Positions 1 through 11,130 of a stretch of DNA of 64,000 nucleotides are shown piece by piece. Source of the DNA: Schistosoma mansoni. Its lineage: Eukaryota > Platyhelminthes > Trematoda > Strigeidida > Schistosomatidae. The notes under the pieces were generated by a model. That model searched no databases, had not been told where the DNA came from, and worked only from the letters and a program-made list of their open reading frames with translations. A program made the translations under genes and the position numbers. The DNA is taken from positions 2,076,524 to 2,140,523 of the forward strand of contig NC_031497.1 of the NCBI RefSeq assembly GCF_000237925.1. Direction: 5' to 3'. Numbering within the stretch: the first letter of the stretch is position 1; each line of letters starts with the position of its first letter.

Positions 1-155
1 TCCAGTTACATTTAATGTTATAAAGATATCACTTAACAATTAGTCACCATAACTACAAATTTTCAATAAGATCATTCAACATTACTAATAATTGCAGTCA
101 ACATAATTCAATCAAATACACATTGACACAAAACAAAACAAATATTACTACTTAC

Positions 156-560
156 TTTGCTAAACGTTTAGCAGATGAATAATGTTTAATCACAGTATTA
201 CGTTTTTGTAATTTATCAATATAATCATAATCTTTATCATTCAATTTAGTTATACTTGACAATGTACGTTGTGGTGTATAATGATATGTAGTTACATTCA
301 TAGTATTATTAGTAGTATTACTATTAGTAGTAGTAGTATTATCCATAATATAATTTTGACTAGGGAAACTACAATTATAACTTTTATTATTTAATGGAGT
401 ATATGTCATCTCAGATGATTTTGTATTCTTCACGGATTTGAAACGTTGTGCCCATAATACACCTGTACGTAATACATTCCATTTCTTTTTATGTAATAAA
501 TTTAATGGTGATGATTTATGCATAGAATCCGAATCATAATTCGATTGTTTCGACATAATT
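156..560 (-). CDS. Candidate coding exon of an unidentified gene
   Basis: An open frame of about 134 codons reads from an ATG at 556 down to the left side of the window. It is bounded by good splice signals. A canonical GTAAGT donor (plus-strand ACTTAC, 150-155) lies exactly where the frame would otherwise stop. A CAG acceptor at 561-563 is preceded by a long pyrimidine-rich run. The peptide is rich in Lys, Ser, Thr and Asn, with a basic, Trp-containing stretch near residues 23-42 and a Thr/Asn run near residues 73-85 encoded by an imperfect trinucleotide repeat. I see no signal peptide or membrane segment. The ATG may be a true start or an internal Met, because the frame stays open across the 4 nt to the acceptor. 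I do not recognise the family. The next exon would lie left of the window. Confidence 0.5.
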
Positions 561-914
561 CTGATTTTTTAAAAAATGAATCAAACCATGAAAAAGAGAA
601 AAAAAAACTTTTTTTGGGGGGGAAGATTGTCTATTGAATAGAACCTTTCAGTAGTAGGAGTAGGTAAATGATTTGACTTCGATCAGTAAAATTAGAATTG
701 AATTCCAGATAAGGGTATCTAATATGTTTCCCATATTCATCAAAAAAAACGATAGTTTTACTCAATGATTTTTACATGATCTGCACAGATATTCAATTGC
801 TTAGTAACAAATATAATATCAAATTAGGTGCTACTAGGTATTGTGTGTCCGTGTTACATAGATATGTATACTTGTATATATTTGATATACAAATCAGTAC
901 AAATTCTAGACATA

Positions 915-963
<49 letters not shown>

Positions 964-1500
964 AGTACTTTTAACCCTTGCTACAATTAACTACTATTTA
1001 TATTTGACTATGAACTAGTTTAATAACTTTCAAAATAGTGATTGTTTGGTGGGTTAATACAATTTCCTTATGTATACCTATCATTTTAATCTTTCTTGGA
1101 TACAGTCAATGAACTTTTTTTTGTAAAACTTACATAGAAACACACAAAAATTACAGGGGAAAAAAGAATTGATGTATTATATCAACAACAAGAACAACAA
1201 CAAAAAATCAAAATTATCTGGTAGATAACTTAAAGTAAATTTGTTTATCAAATATTTTACAAAAAAAAGAAAAAAATAGTTGTCAAGGCATAGTTAATCT
1301 ATGAATTGATTTATGTCATATACATGCTAAATTAGTCTTGATTATGACACGTGAATAAATATGTCAATCATAAAGTACAAAAGTTTCACCGTGTATATTT
1401 ATGACGAACACAATCTAGATATATTCATAAATGCCATATAACCTCTTGTCTTTTAAAGTTTATATATCTGTAATAAATAATCTTGCATAATCAATGAATT
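561..1500. other. AT-rich non-coding sequence with a (TA)n microsatellite
   Basis: No coding signal or interspersed repeat is evident. A TA microsatellite occupies about 911-955. A homopolymeric A/T/G patch near 600-625 lies in the polypyrimidine tract upstream of the exon at 156-560. Confidence 0.6.
911..955. repeat. (TA)n microsatellite
   Basis: Nearly pure TA dinucleotides followed by TGTGTG. Confidence 0.9.
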
Positions 1501-1502
1501 TA

Positions 1503-1832
1503 ATTCGTTGGATGGATAGTAGCTAACAGTGGAATCCAGGGCGCTCGTTTCGTCCTGTTTTTAACTCGTTAACTGGATGTACCTGTATCTCAGAGTTATT
1601 GTTTACTCTGATACTCGAGTCCCAGATGAAACGCTCATCCTGGATACTACTGCTAGCCACTATCCATTTTTTGCTTATAATGCTTGTGAATTAAGGCTAT
1701 ATCGAGGCATTATGCACAGTATGCACATATGGCCAATAAGAGACTGACCAGTTGCAGTGCTAAACATCGATGGGAAGATTCAACCGAACAATACCAGGTG
1801 AACTTAAATTATCTATATATCAAAGTATATTA
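1503..1832. repeat. Sm-alpha-type hammerhead element (H1), fold-back copy
   Basis: The left arm (about 1510-1600) is an antisense hammerhead region. A short hairpin-forming centre follows, and the right arm (about 1615-1830) is sense hammerhead 3' half plus downstream Sm-alpha body. The arms meet at an ACTCGAGTCCC palindrome that replaces the normal B-box/hammerhead order. The left arm has GAAA and a GUC-like triplet but a mutated core (GTTAACGAG in place of GCTGACGAG). The right arm lacks the CUGA strand. Neither should self-cleave in cis. The same junction recurs at 49795-49965. Confidence 0.75.
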
Positions 1833-2545
1833 TTTTCACTAATTGTTTAACATTGAAGTTATCTTAATAATAGGATGTGAATATATCAATCATTTATGAA
1901 GTATTCATTGAAAGAAATTTATGGTGGGAGATATAAATAGTGTGTAGCGCCAACTGGAGATTGAGAAGACTGAAATGAAGAAAAGAGAGAAAAAATAAAG
2001 CAATAAAAATATTGACAGGACTGAATGGACAATCACGTTTGTCAAAGACAACCGATGGAAGATGTGCAAACGATGTATATAATGTTTAGTTTTTTATATT
2101 TTATGAATATTCTGTACTTTTTCATTAAATAATAAAATGATCTCCCTTATCTGAGTATCCATTCACTAAGACCCTTGGTAAATGTTGGTTATCATGAATT
2201 AATGAATCCAGAAAGAGATACTCAAGGTGTGACTATAATTTATGGACCACCTTTGAGCGACGCTAAAATGACCTTGATAATGTCCACCTATTAACTACAA
2301 CTAAATAATTGTTATAAAGCAGTGTGAAGAATTAGGATTATGATTTACAGCTATTAGTTAAGGTTAGGAATTGGATTTAGAGTTTTCATCATGAACTGAT
2401 ATCAGCTAAAATGTAAAGACGTCATTTAGTTAAATAAATAAATGAATTTGATGCAGAAATCCATGACCTGTTACCTAATATCTGATTGCTTCGTCCATAA
2501 ATTATATTCTCACCATATTCGGAATAAAAATACAAAAATATCATA
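1833..2545. other. Unassigned AT-rich sequence
   Basis: No supported gene or recognised repeat; frames are short and interrupted. Confidence 0.5.
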
Positions 2546-2546
2546 T

Positions 2547-2912
2547 GCTCACTAGTGACTGGCACCATGAGGTATTTCCTGAAGTTCTAGTGAGAAGCAG
2601 TAACCAGTGGAGTTCAACCAGGTTTGTTGTGAGATAGTAACTCACTGAATACATTGGTTGATGTATGGCTCAATTTCATGGATTGGTTGAAGTTAGACAT
2701 TAACACCGTTGGATGCCAGCCATTTCAGTGTTCTATCGGTTAAGTGCTCGCGCGTGATACTGATAGGTCCTGGGTTGGAATCTTGGAAGGTGGGATTGTG
2801 GATGCGCACTGCTGAGGACTCCCACAATAGGACGAGTTGACCGTCCAGTGCTTCCAGGTTTTCCATGATGGTTTAGCTTCAATGAACTCATGATCTCAAC
2901 TATATAAAAAAA
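2547..2912 (+). repeat. H2 tRNA-like hammerhead element, near full length
   Basis: The order of parts is: CACTAGTGA 5' block, GTGGAGTTCAAC block, A-box-like CAGTG..CTATCGGTTAAG, B-box-like GGTCCTGGGTTGGAATC, hammerhead region, then a 3' tail ending in CTCAACTATATAAAA. The ribozyme core is damaged: CUGAGGAC in place of CUGAGGAG, and GAGU in place of GAAA. The GAGU state is shared with copies near 20090, 26890 and 36890, which marks a subfamily. Confidence 0.85.
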
Positions 2913-3104
2913 TATGTGACAGAAGTTAAAATAACACTTAGAGATATTGTTCATATTAAGTTAGCATAGAAAATAAATCAACATGGTATTTTAATTATTA
3001 TCATATATTCACTTGACATAATAAATCACTTCGAAGAATTTATGAATAATACTGTTAAATAATTATAAGAAAGGGGCGTTTTTGAATATTATAGTAATTT
3101 AATA

Positions 3105-3225
3105 GTTGAATTCATGAGTCCATTAAAGCTTAACCACTATGGAGAAATTGGAAGAACAAGACGAGTCGTTTCGTTTTAGTAGGGCACTCCTCAGCAGTGT
3201 GCATTCACGATCCTGTTCGAAGATT
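3105..3225 (-). repeat. H2 element, 5'-truncated fragment
   Basis: Antisense 3' tail and hammerhead part (ATGAGTCC..., CACTCCTCAGCAGTG), diverged. The tRNA-like part is missing. Confidence 0.7.
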
Positions 3226-3778
3226 CACTTTCAATTGGTGATATATACTATTTATATATATTGACATCAGTAACACACAAAACAGTAGTTCATCTATTCT
3301 TAAAAAATATTGAATTATCATACATTATAGTATTAAAATATATGTAGCCTATTTCTTGATATTAAAACTTCATTTAGGTATACTAACATTTCACCAACTC
3401 TAATTCAATTGAATGTACACTTTTCATATTCTGAAAGTAATTATTTTTAATATCATACTGTGTTGAACAGAATTAATTATGCCCTTTTCTTTTTCCAAAA
3501 ACTTATTAACCGTTAACAATATATCAAGATAAAAGAAAGTTAATCAGCTTCTGTACTAAAGAGATAAACTGATGATATTTCCAACTATTCTTTATGCATA
3601 GAAACTATTTACTTATTTTAAGAAATAATAATTAATATAATTGATTTAATTAATTTTGACAATATTTCATATAGAGTAAGATTGATTAGAACAATCATCT
3701 TTATTTTACATTTCTATATCATTTAATTAAAATGAGTTTTTGTTGTTAGAAGGGAGGGGGGGGGTTTGTGAAGATTTT
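3226..3778. other. Unassigned AT-rich sequence
   Basis: No gene or repeat supported. A poly-G/A patch lies near 3750-3766, just before an H2 end. Confidence 0.5.
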
Positions 3779-3846
3779 ATTAAATTAATAGTTGAATTTA
3801 TGAATCAATTAAAGGTAGAACGCTATGGAAAACCTGGAAGCATTGA
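3779..3846 (-). repeat. H2 element, terminal fragment
   Basis: Only about 65 bp of the antisense 3' tail remain (AATAGTTGAATTTATGA through CCTGGAAGCA). Confidence 0.6.
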
Positions 3847-4229
3847 TAATAATTATCATATGCTCATTAGTTACTTTTGTAAGCTATTTTACAAGTTTGT
3901 TTAAAATAAGTAATTAATCAAAATATAAAATGAACACAAGAATAGTCAATGCTCAGTATAATTGAAATTATCAATTGCAAATTTGGCATTGATACCTATA
4001 AATTTAAGGTTGATTTGAAAGTGTGTTGACTGAACTGCATATAAAATTTCTCGTTTTTTTTGCATTTTAAAACATACTACTCGAATTATTAATTTCAATT
4101 AACATAACGACTATGGTATCATTGGATCTATTTGTCCAGATTAAATCGATTTATAATTGATCAACATTACGGTTAATATCTGTCTTCCTTTAATGTGTTT
4201 ACATTTTATTAATCACTTCTACTAACTAT

Positions 4230-4660
4230 GCATGACCGATAGTCACAAACAAAACATCGTTCTAACTTATAGATGTATAAAACTAATGGGACGATTCAAA
4301 CAAACAATACTAAATGAATTTAAACGTCACCTCATTGTACAAGCAAGTGGCTATCAGGACTCAATGGCCGAGTGGATAACGTGATGGCGTTTAAAGCGAA
4401 AGGTACTGGGTTCGAGTCCCAGAGTGAATATCAACTCTGGGATGCAGGTACATCCAGCTGACGAGTCCCAAATAAGACGAAACGCGCGTTGAGGATTCCA
4501 CTGCTAGCCACTATCCATCTTTGCTTATCATGCTTGTGAATCAAGGCTATATCGAGGCAGTACGCACAGCATGCATATATGCCAATTAGAGACTGACCAG
4601 TTGCAGTCCTAACACACCGATGGGAAGATTCAAACAAACAATACTAAGTGAATTTAATCT
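4230..4660 (+). repeat. Sm-alpha-type element (H1), longer than one unit
   Basis: A tRNA-like head carries A box TGGCCGAGTGG (about 4364) and B box GGTTCGAGTCC (about 4409). A CCAGAG..CTCTGG hairpin and a hammerhead core CUGACGAG...GAC GAAA with stem III CGCGCG follow, then Sm-alpha 3' body. The block GATTCAAACAAACAATACTA occurs both upstream (4293) and downstream (4627), a 334-bp spacing, so the copy spans more than one repeat unit head to tail. The stem-I 3' strand next to the cleavage site is altered (GUUGAGG against GUCCUGG), so cleavage is doubtful. Confidence 0.9.
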
Positions 4661-5176
4661 CTTTTTTCTTCTTTTGGAATTTGAATTGATAATCATATGA
4701 CATTTTAAGTCACTTATTCTCTTGTTTCAAATGAACAGTTAACAAGTATTTCTGAATTACTCTTATAGATGATTTGATAAGTTAAACATTCGCAAAGGAA
4801 TGTGACTTTATTTATTTATTTTAAACAATTATATTATCATCACTGAAGCAGAATGCAATGACTAAGAGGTTACGCGTTCACAAAAGAAACCGAAGTTCCT
4901 CGATTCTGCCTCTCACTGCGCGGTCGTGGATATGTGCTGCTAAATAGTCCATACAAGTCTATGCAGTGCTTAAAAGTTTTCAATACTTGTCTAACTTAGA
5001 TTGGTTAGAGATTTCAGTGAAATTTACTTGTTTCGTGAATATCGTAGATTATTTAAAAATACTATAACTTTAGTCAGTTACATTCGAAGTGACTATTTAG
5101 TTGTTTTATGTAATGTGAAATCTGAAATAATATCAAAGTCATTATACAGTCAAAGGTTAAACTATTTTGTAATAAT
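4661..5176. other. Unassigned AT-rich sequence
   Basis: No gene or repeat supported. The longest frame here (about 5001-5228) runs into the next H2 copy and has no coding signature. Confidence 0.5.
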
Positions 5177-5462
5177 AATAGTTGAGATCATTACTCAATT
5201 TCGTGGATCGGTTGAAGTTAGACAATAACACCATTGGATTCCGTCTCATTTGTCTAGTAGTGAAGCGCTCGCGCGCGAAATTGATAGGTCCTTGGTTGGA
5301 ATCTCGCGAAGCGGGATCGTGGATGCCCATTGCTTAGGAGTCCCATAATAGGACGAGCTAGCCGTCCAGTGCTTCCAGGTTTTCCATGGTTGTTTAGCTT
5401 CAACTGATTTATAATCTCAACTATCAAAATTACTATGATATCCACAAAACCCTTTCTGATAT
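5177..5462 (+). repeat. H2 element with a tiny inverted left arm
   Basis: About 18 bp of antisense tail (ATAGTTGAGATCAT) joins directly to a sense copy that begins in the CTCAATTTCGTGGAT block and runs through tRNA-like boxes, hammerhead and tail to CCACAAAACCCTTTCTGATA. The core is broken (CUUAGGAG; GAGC in place of GAAA). Confidence 0.8.
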
Positions 5463-6092
5463 TCTGCAATACTAATGAAAATTATGAAAATAAAACACAT
5501 TCAACAATGAAAACCAAATAGCTTTCCAACTACATAAATGATATGTGAATATCCAGGTATCTAAAGTATATAGATTCATGTTACCATGTAATATCTATAT
5601 AACTCACATATTTCTATATGTGTATTCCCTAAAATAGGATAATAATTCTTTTATTGGAAAAAAAATATAGATCTTGACAGTTGTATGTGAAAGTCATTCA
5701 AATGACCTGTTAAATCAAACAATTAATTGTTAAATGGATAACAACTAACATATTTAAATATATGGATTCATATTTATTATCTGCATCTATATCTATATTC
5801 CAATGAACTTTTCTTATTTATCTTATCTGAATTTATGAATCTATTCAGTAATCATATAATAAATGGATGAACATCTCTAGGAAAACAAACCTTGCAACCT
5901 AATGTAAACCTGAATACTTGTAATTTAAGTAGATTTAACCGAATTAGTTGGCAGATTTTCTATCTTATTCATTCTCTGGTGAAATGATACCATTTCACAT
6001 TGTAATTTATTCATTGAATACATGAATACCATTCTATAAATATTAATTACAGTATTATTTATGTTGTACTAACATTTATTTACGGTAAACAG
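5463..6092. other. Unassigned AT-rich sequence
   Basis: No gene or repeat supported. Confidence 0.5.
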
Positions 6093-6915
6093 AATGAGGG
6101 ACTCCGTAGACGCCAAACTTCGAGATCAGCAGGCTGGATTCCATAAGGATCCATCGTGCACTGACCAAATCGCAACTCTACAGATCACTGTGGAACAATC
6201 AATTGAGTGAAATTCATCACTCTACATCAACTTCATTGATTACGAGAAAGCGTTTTATAGCGTGGACAGGACAGCATTGTGGAGGCATCTTAGACACTAC
6301 GGCGTGCCTGAGAAGATAGTCAATATCGTACGGAATTTCTATGATTGATTAAACTGCCAGTAATGCATAGAGGAAAACTGATGGACTCATTCGAAATAGA
6401 GACCGGTGTCAGGCAAGGTTTCTTACTCTCACCCGCTCTCTTTCTTCGGGAGATCGACTGGATTATGAAGAAGTCAACATCTGGAGGGAAGCATGGAATA
6501 CAATGGACAGCTAGAATGCAGCTGAACAATTTAGACTTCGCAGATGATCTGGCTGTTCTATCACACACGCAACAACAAATGCAGGAGAAAACGACCAGTG
6601 TATCAGTAGGAGGAAACTTGGAGAACTACGAAGGCCATCGACCAGAAGATACAGGTGTTTATCAGTAGTTGTCTACGTAAGATACTTCGGATCCGTTGGC
6701 CAGACACTATCAGCAACAACCTACTGTGGGAGACAAGCGCTCACATGGAATCCTGAAGGCCAAAGGAGAGGAAGACCAAAGAACACATTACGCCGAGAAA
6801 TGGAGACAGACATGAGAATAATGAACAAAAATTAGATAGAAATAGAGAGGAAGGCCCAGGACAGATTGAGTTGGAGAATGCTGGTCGGCGTCCTATGATC
6901 AGGCGTAAGTAATGA
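6093..6915 (+). pseudogene. RTE-clade LINE reverse transcriptase fragment, internally deleted
   Basis: Conceptual translation over several frames gives RTE-type RT motifs: a QQAGF.K..SCTDQIATL block, INFIDYEKAF, a VRQGF-like block (6410), FADDLAVL (6536) and an Arg-rich C-terminal tail ending before AGGCGTAAGTAA. Stops and frameshifts interrupt it. Near 6605-6615 the sequence jumps from the block after FADD to the [13 protein letters not shown] block, losing a few hundred bp relative to the copy at 45555. It is a dead, 5'-truncated insertion with a degenerate TAAG-type tail. Confidence 0.85.
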
Positions 6916-6954
6916 ATTAAGTAACATTTATTTACAGATAATAGAATGGGTTCA

Positions 6955-7190
6955 CTTTGTATTGGTTATTTGAATCTTCCCATTGACGTTCAGGACTGAA
7001 ATTAATCAGTCTCTTATTGGCATATATGCATACTGTGCGTATTGTCCCGATAGTGGATAGTGGCTGGTAGTGGAATCCAGGACACGTGTTTCGTCCTATT
7101 TGCGACACATCAGCCGGTTGCACTTGCACCCTTCAGTTGATATTCACTCTGGAACTCGAACTCAGTACCGTTCACTTCAAATAGAATGAT
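6955..7190 (-). repeat. Sm-alpha-type element (H1), antisense
   Basis: On the minus strand it reads hairpin, hammerhead and 3' body. The core is CUGAUGUG...GGACGAAA with cleavage triplet GUC. Stem III is CACGUG, again a perfect palindrome although it differs from the family CGCGCG. The core A-to-U change (UGAUGUG) probably kills activity. Confidence 0.85.
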
Positions 7191-8250
7191 TATCACTATG
7201 ACTTAATACAGTGACTATACATGTGTACACTTCGCTGTTAGATGAATATTATATTGTCTGATTTATATTTATATAATTAATAATAGATACTCGTATATTA
7301 CGAGTTTCATAGTGAAACTTTACTATCCCTTTTTTCACAATTTCATTCATGATAATCATCAAACGTTTATCAAAACAAAATAGTCTCCACATGGGATACA
7401 ATTGGGCTAAAACAAAATACCCAAAATAGAAATATAATAAAAATATTTTGCATAAATCCATACGTAAATACAGAAAAAAATGATGAAACCATGATAGAAA
7501 TCATTCACATGAGAGTCCAGCATATGAGACGAGAAAGAAATAGAACAACAAGCAATTGTAATCTACATAAATCATCATCTGTCTAACACAAAAATGTTGT
7601 GAATAATCAGTCTACTTAGTTCATTGTAAATAAACATGAAATGCTACACACACCAAGGAGTTAAGTCACTTTTATAACTAATCGGCACCTTTTAACTAAA
7701 GATACAGACTAATTATAGTCTTCAGTTTGTTCAGACAAATGATAAGAAGAAGGGGGCATAATACTATAACCTATTATAGATCCATTAACATGTCTATCAT
7801 TAATATGTGACACATATTGTTTCAGAAAACAAAAACAACACATCGACTCCAATCTATCTACTGTAGATGAATATGAGATGGTGACCAAGGTGACAGATAC
7901 ATTTCAAGTGTTTTACTATTTCTATGGACAATTCAATGGGGCACACGGGATTTATATGAGTTATCCATCCCTGTTAGATAGATAGTTCAGTTATTTAGAT
8001 TTCACACTGTGTATATTTCCATTTTGTTTATGGGAGTCACTACACAAATAATGATAACTGAATAATAGTGAATTATGTAAACATACATTTTATAAATGGA
8101 ATTTATCACTTATCATAATTACTTAATATAAATGTTATTTATGAATATACTGTGAACAAGTTTGGAAAATACATCTATTTCCTGAAGATCTGATACTCTG
8201 AATGAGAAATTCATGCTATGTATATTGACCAGGAACATGATGAAAGTTTG
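7191..8250. other. Unassigned sequence with one weak minus-strand exon-like segment
   Basis: No repeat recognised. On the minus strand a strong acceptor (TTTTGTTTTAG, about 7412) precedes an open stretch beginning QLYPMWRLFCFDKRLM. It could be a short exon, but no convincing donor or homology was seen. Confidence 0.35.
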
Positions 8251-8254
8251 AAAG

Positions 8255-8575
8255 ATTAGCCCATAAGCAAAGATATAAAGTGACTAGTAGTGGGATCCAG
8301 AACGCGTGTTTCGTCCTACTTAGGACATGTCAGCTGAATGTACCTGAGTCACAGAGTTTATGTTCACTCTGGAACACAAACTTAGTACCATTAGTTTCAA
8401 ATGCCATCACGCTATCCATTTAGCTACTGAGTCCTGATGACCATTCACTTGTGCAATAGGATGAGGTTTAAATTTACTTGAATCTTCCAATTGCCTCGAT
8501 ATTGCCTTAATTCTGTACTATGTTCATGTCACAGAGTGAACATCAACTCTGAGTTGCAGGTACATACATAATTCA
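8255..8575 (-). repeat. Sm-alpha-type element (H1) with an inverted right end
   Basis: Antisense hammerhead at about 8300-8345 (core CUGACAUG, GAAA, stem III CACGCG) and antisense A/B-box region to about 8455, then a second partial unit. A short sense piece follows (CAGAGTGAACATCAACTCTG and GCAGGTACAT, about 8537-8565). The core is mutated. Confidence 0.75.
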
Positions 8576-9220
8576 CTACTAGCTTCAATTGACTCATGAT
8601 ATCAACTATTGTAATATCTCATTAATAGTTCCATCTTGATTCCATCTTTCAGACAATGACCCAAGTGATACATTTTCTATAATTATTTGTGTTTTTAATA
8701 GATTTTATTCCAATGTGATTTTGTGTTTACAATTTTGTATTATTCAGATGCTCAGGCTATTTGCTTTCTGGTTTATTTTCCAATGAAACTATCTTATAAA
8801 TAAGTCAATTTTCCTGAGTTATATTAACTTGCATAATGCGATATGGGATCAGTTCTACAGTTTCATATTCAAACCAGTACACCGAATACCTATATTTAAG
8901 TAACCTACAGCACATTAAATAATAAACAGCTGAACGCTCACGTTTTAAAAATGAAATTTTCAACTGTGAAACAGTGACTTATCTCTTATAAATCGACATT
9001 TATGATACAATTCTGAATTCAGACTATAAATTATCAGACATTTGGTTTTCAAATAGCTGTGTCATTTGTTCAAACATTAAGCCAAATTAACAAAACAATG
9101 AATATATTATTCTATTTTTTATATACCTAATGTATTCATTCTAAAATCTCAATCTAAATTCTCTAAAACAGAAAGAAGCCTTTTTTGGCAAAATCCTACT
9201 TAATTTTTGCTGAAGATGTT
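8576..9220. other. Unassigned sequence with a small H2 tail remnant
   Basis: About 8574-8612 is a sense H2 tail remnant (CTAGCTTCAATTGACTCATG). The rest shows no gene or repeat. Confidence 0.5.
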
Positions 9221-9221
9221 A

Positions 9222-9800
9222 GTTCCCTGGTTAGCGTTTTTTAGCGAGTTGATTTTCTACGGGATGGGGTCGCTAACCCCATGCCCATCTGGAGCTCAAA
9301 ACAATTGTCAACCAACACCAAGGTTAGAATTTTCAATACAAATGTCAAGACAGTTCTACTGTATGGGGCGGAGACGTGGAGAACTACGAAAGCCATTATC
9401 CAGAAGATACAAGTGTTCATCAACAGCTGTCTACGCAAGATACTTCGGATCCGATGGCCAGACACTATCAGCAACAAGTTACTGTGGGAGACAACAAACC
9501 AGATTCCATCTAGTGGAGGAAGAAATCAGGAACAAGTATTGGAAGTGGATTGGGCACACCTTGAGGAAATCACCTAATTGCGTCACAAGACAAGCCCCCA
9601 CATGGAATCCTGAAGGTCAAAGGAGAAGAGGAAGACCAAAGAACACATTACGCCGAGAAATTGAGACAGACATGAGAAGAATGAACAAGAACTGGATAGA
9701 ACTAGAAAAGGAAGCCCAGGACAGAGTGGGTTGGAGAAAGCTGGTCGGCGCCCTATGCTCCATTGGGAGTAACAGGCGTAAGTAAGTAAGTAAGTAATGT
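9222..9800 (+). pseudogene. RTE-like element: conserved head joined to 3' ORF end
   Basis: Starts with the head block also seen at 11893, 32398 and 43645 (TTAGCGTTTTTTAGCGAG... GGGTCGCTAACCCCATGCCC). It jumps directly into the C-terminal ORF part ([21 protein letters not shown]... [10 protein letters not shown]... [10 protein letters not shown]... [17 protein letters not shown]) and ends AGGCGTAAGTAAGTAAGTAAG. The C-terminal reading needs one frame shift near 9480. It is an internally deleted copy. Confidence 0.88.
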
Positions 9801-10654
9801 TAGTTCCCTAGAACTCACTTGCAAAAGGTCCCAATTTTTTAATTTTATTCTGAAAATTTGAATTTTGTGCTTTTGCTCAAAGAAATGCTTAGTTGACCTC
9901 CAGCTTACATTTCCCACTCGGAATTCCTTGACTGTCATTGGTTGACTGATTTTTTACTACGCTATTTTTTGGCACTCCTAAGGGCGTTTTTATCACTGTG
10001 TGCTTAGTGACCTCGTATTTCATGGGTGCTTGTAGAATACATTCTTTACGCCTTATCAAGACTTCTTGATCTAGTTATTAGGCCTGGGAACAACGGAATA
10101 GAATTGCCTATCAAGTCACTGTGTCTTTGACCTACGTTCCTTTCACCGAGTAAGGTGAACTCGTAATATCATTAAGCATGTCAATTCTACTGATAACAAG
10201 TAATCCAGTTGGATCAGAAATGTACATTAACATTTCAGGTAAAAAATAATTAAATGTCTCATAATTTACTTTTGTTATCAAGACGACGATAATCAGAATT
10301 AGGAAATGTCTTTTTAGAATTCATGTGAATAGTTACATATTTCCATTTCAATAGAATGAAGAAATCATCATAATAGACAATTGAAAATATTCAATTTTCA
10401 ATGAAGTAAAGTTCGATTTCGTCATTCAAGTACTATTCTTTTAGCAGCATATTTACAGTAACCTTAATATTTTGTAGTTAAAATACTACTTAAAAACATA
10501 CTACTTTAAAAAGAACGTTTAATTATTGAGGGATGAAAAAAGGAAGTTTCTCTCTAAAAATATGTACATTCTTTATATTCTGAATACTGTGCTGTCATTC
10601 ATTCCAGTACATTATTTAGCCCATAGAATTTTGAAAATGAAATGTAATTAGTAC
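9801..10654. other. Unassigned sequence
   Basis: No supported gene or repeat in about 850 bp. Confidence 0.45.
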
Positions 10655-10762
10655 AGGATAGAACTAGAAGTGAAGGCCCAGGACAGAGTGGGTTGGAGAA
10701 TGCTGGTCGGCGGCCTATGCTCTATTGGGAGTAATAGGCGTCAGTAAGTAAGTAAGTACAGG
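10655..10762 (+). repeat. RTE-like 3' end fragment with (TAAG)n tail
   Basis: Contains the terminal ORF block (GGCCCAGGACAGAGTGGG.. GGCCTATGCTCTATTGG) and a CAGTAAGTAAGTAAG tail. It is a heavily 5'-truncated insertion. Confidence 0.85.
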
Positions 10763-10965
10763 ATTTTCACTATAAAACAATATGAATTGGAGACTTGTTG
10801 AAAATGTGATAATATTAATACATGATTCTTATTTTATTTAAAAGTTTCTTGATATTGAACATAAACACAATCCAACATTTTAGAATAAGATCAATGTCAT
10901 AGCTATGCTACATCAAGTATACTATTGTTTAATTAATATTTGTTGTAAGAAAGGTAGTTGTAATA

Positions 10966-11130
10966 AGGTGGCGGTTGGAGGTGGTCAACAGGAAACCATG
11001 GACCCCGGGTTTCGTGCTACTTGGCACTCGTTAGCAAGGTCTACCTGTAATCTTGGTCGATAGCATTCGACCTGCACTAAGAAGGACTTGACACATATGA
11101 CACTGATTACCACCCAGTGATCAATCAATT
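10966..11130 (-). repeat. Hammerhead-bearing repeat of a fourth kind (H4)
   Basis: On the minus strand this reads TGATCACTGGGTGGT..., AAGTCCTTCTTAGTGCAGG, a 6-bp hairpin (GGTCGA..TCGACC, 11055-11072), then a hammerhead and TTTCCTGTTGACC. The part upstream of the ribozyme recurs at 31228-31305 on the plus strand, so it is a dispersed family. It does not match H1 or H2 outside the ribozyme core. Confidence 0.7.
10993..11043 (-). ncRNA. Hammerhead ribozyme, H4 type
   Basis: The minus strand carries CUAACGAG (11034-11027; one change from CUGACGAG), stem II GUGC/GCAC closing CAAGUA, GAAA (11013-11010), stem III CCC/GGG with one extra G, and cleavage triplet GUC (11003-11001). Stem I pairs AGACCUUG with CAUGGUUU at seven of eight positions, counting one G-U. 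The G-to-A change in CUGA should cripple this copy, but the helices are too complete to be chance. Confidence 0.72.

Noticed and set aside
152-155. TAA as the natural stop of the first exon
   Set aside because: The stop is formed by the GTAAGT splice donor; the frame more likely continues in another exon.
9207-9785. 192-codon plus-strand frame as a host gene
   Set aside because: It is a mix of RTE head sequence and the RTE C-terminal ORF read partly in the wrong frame.
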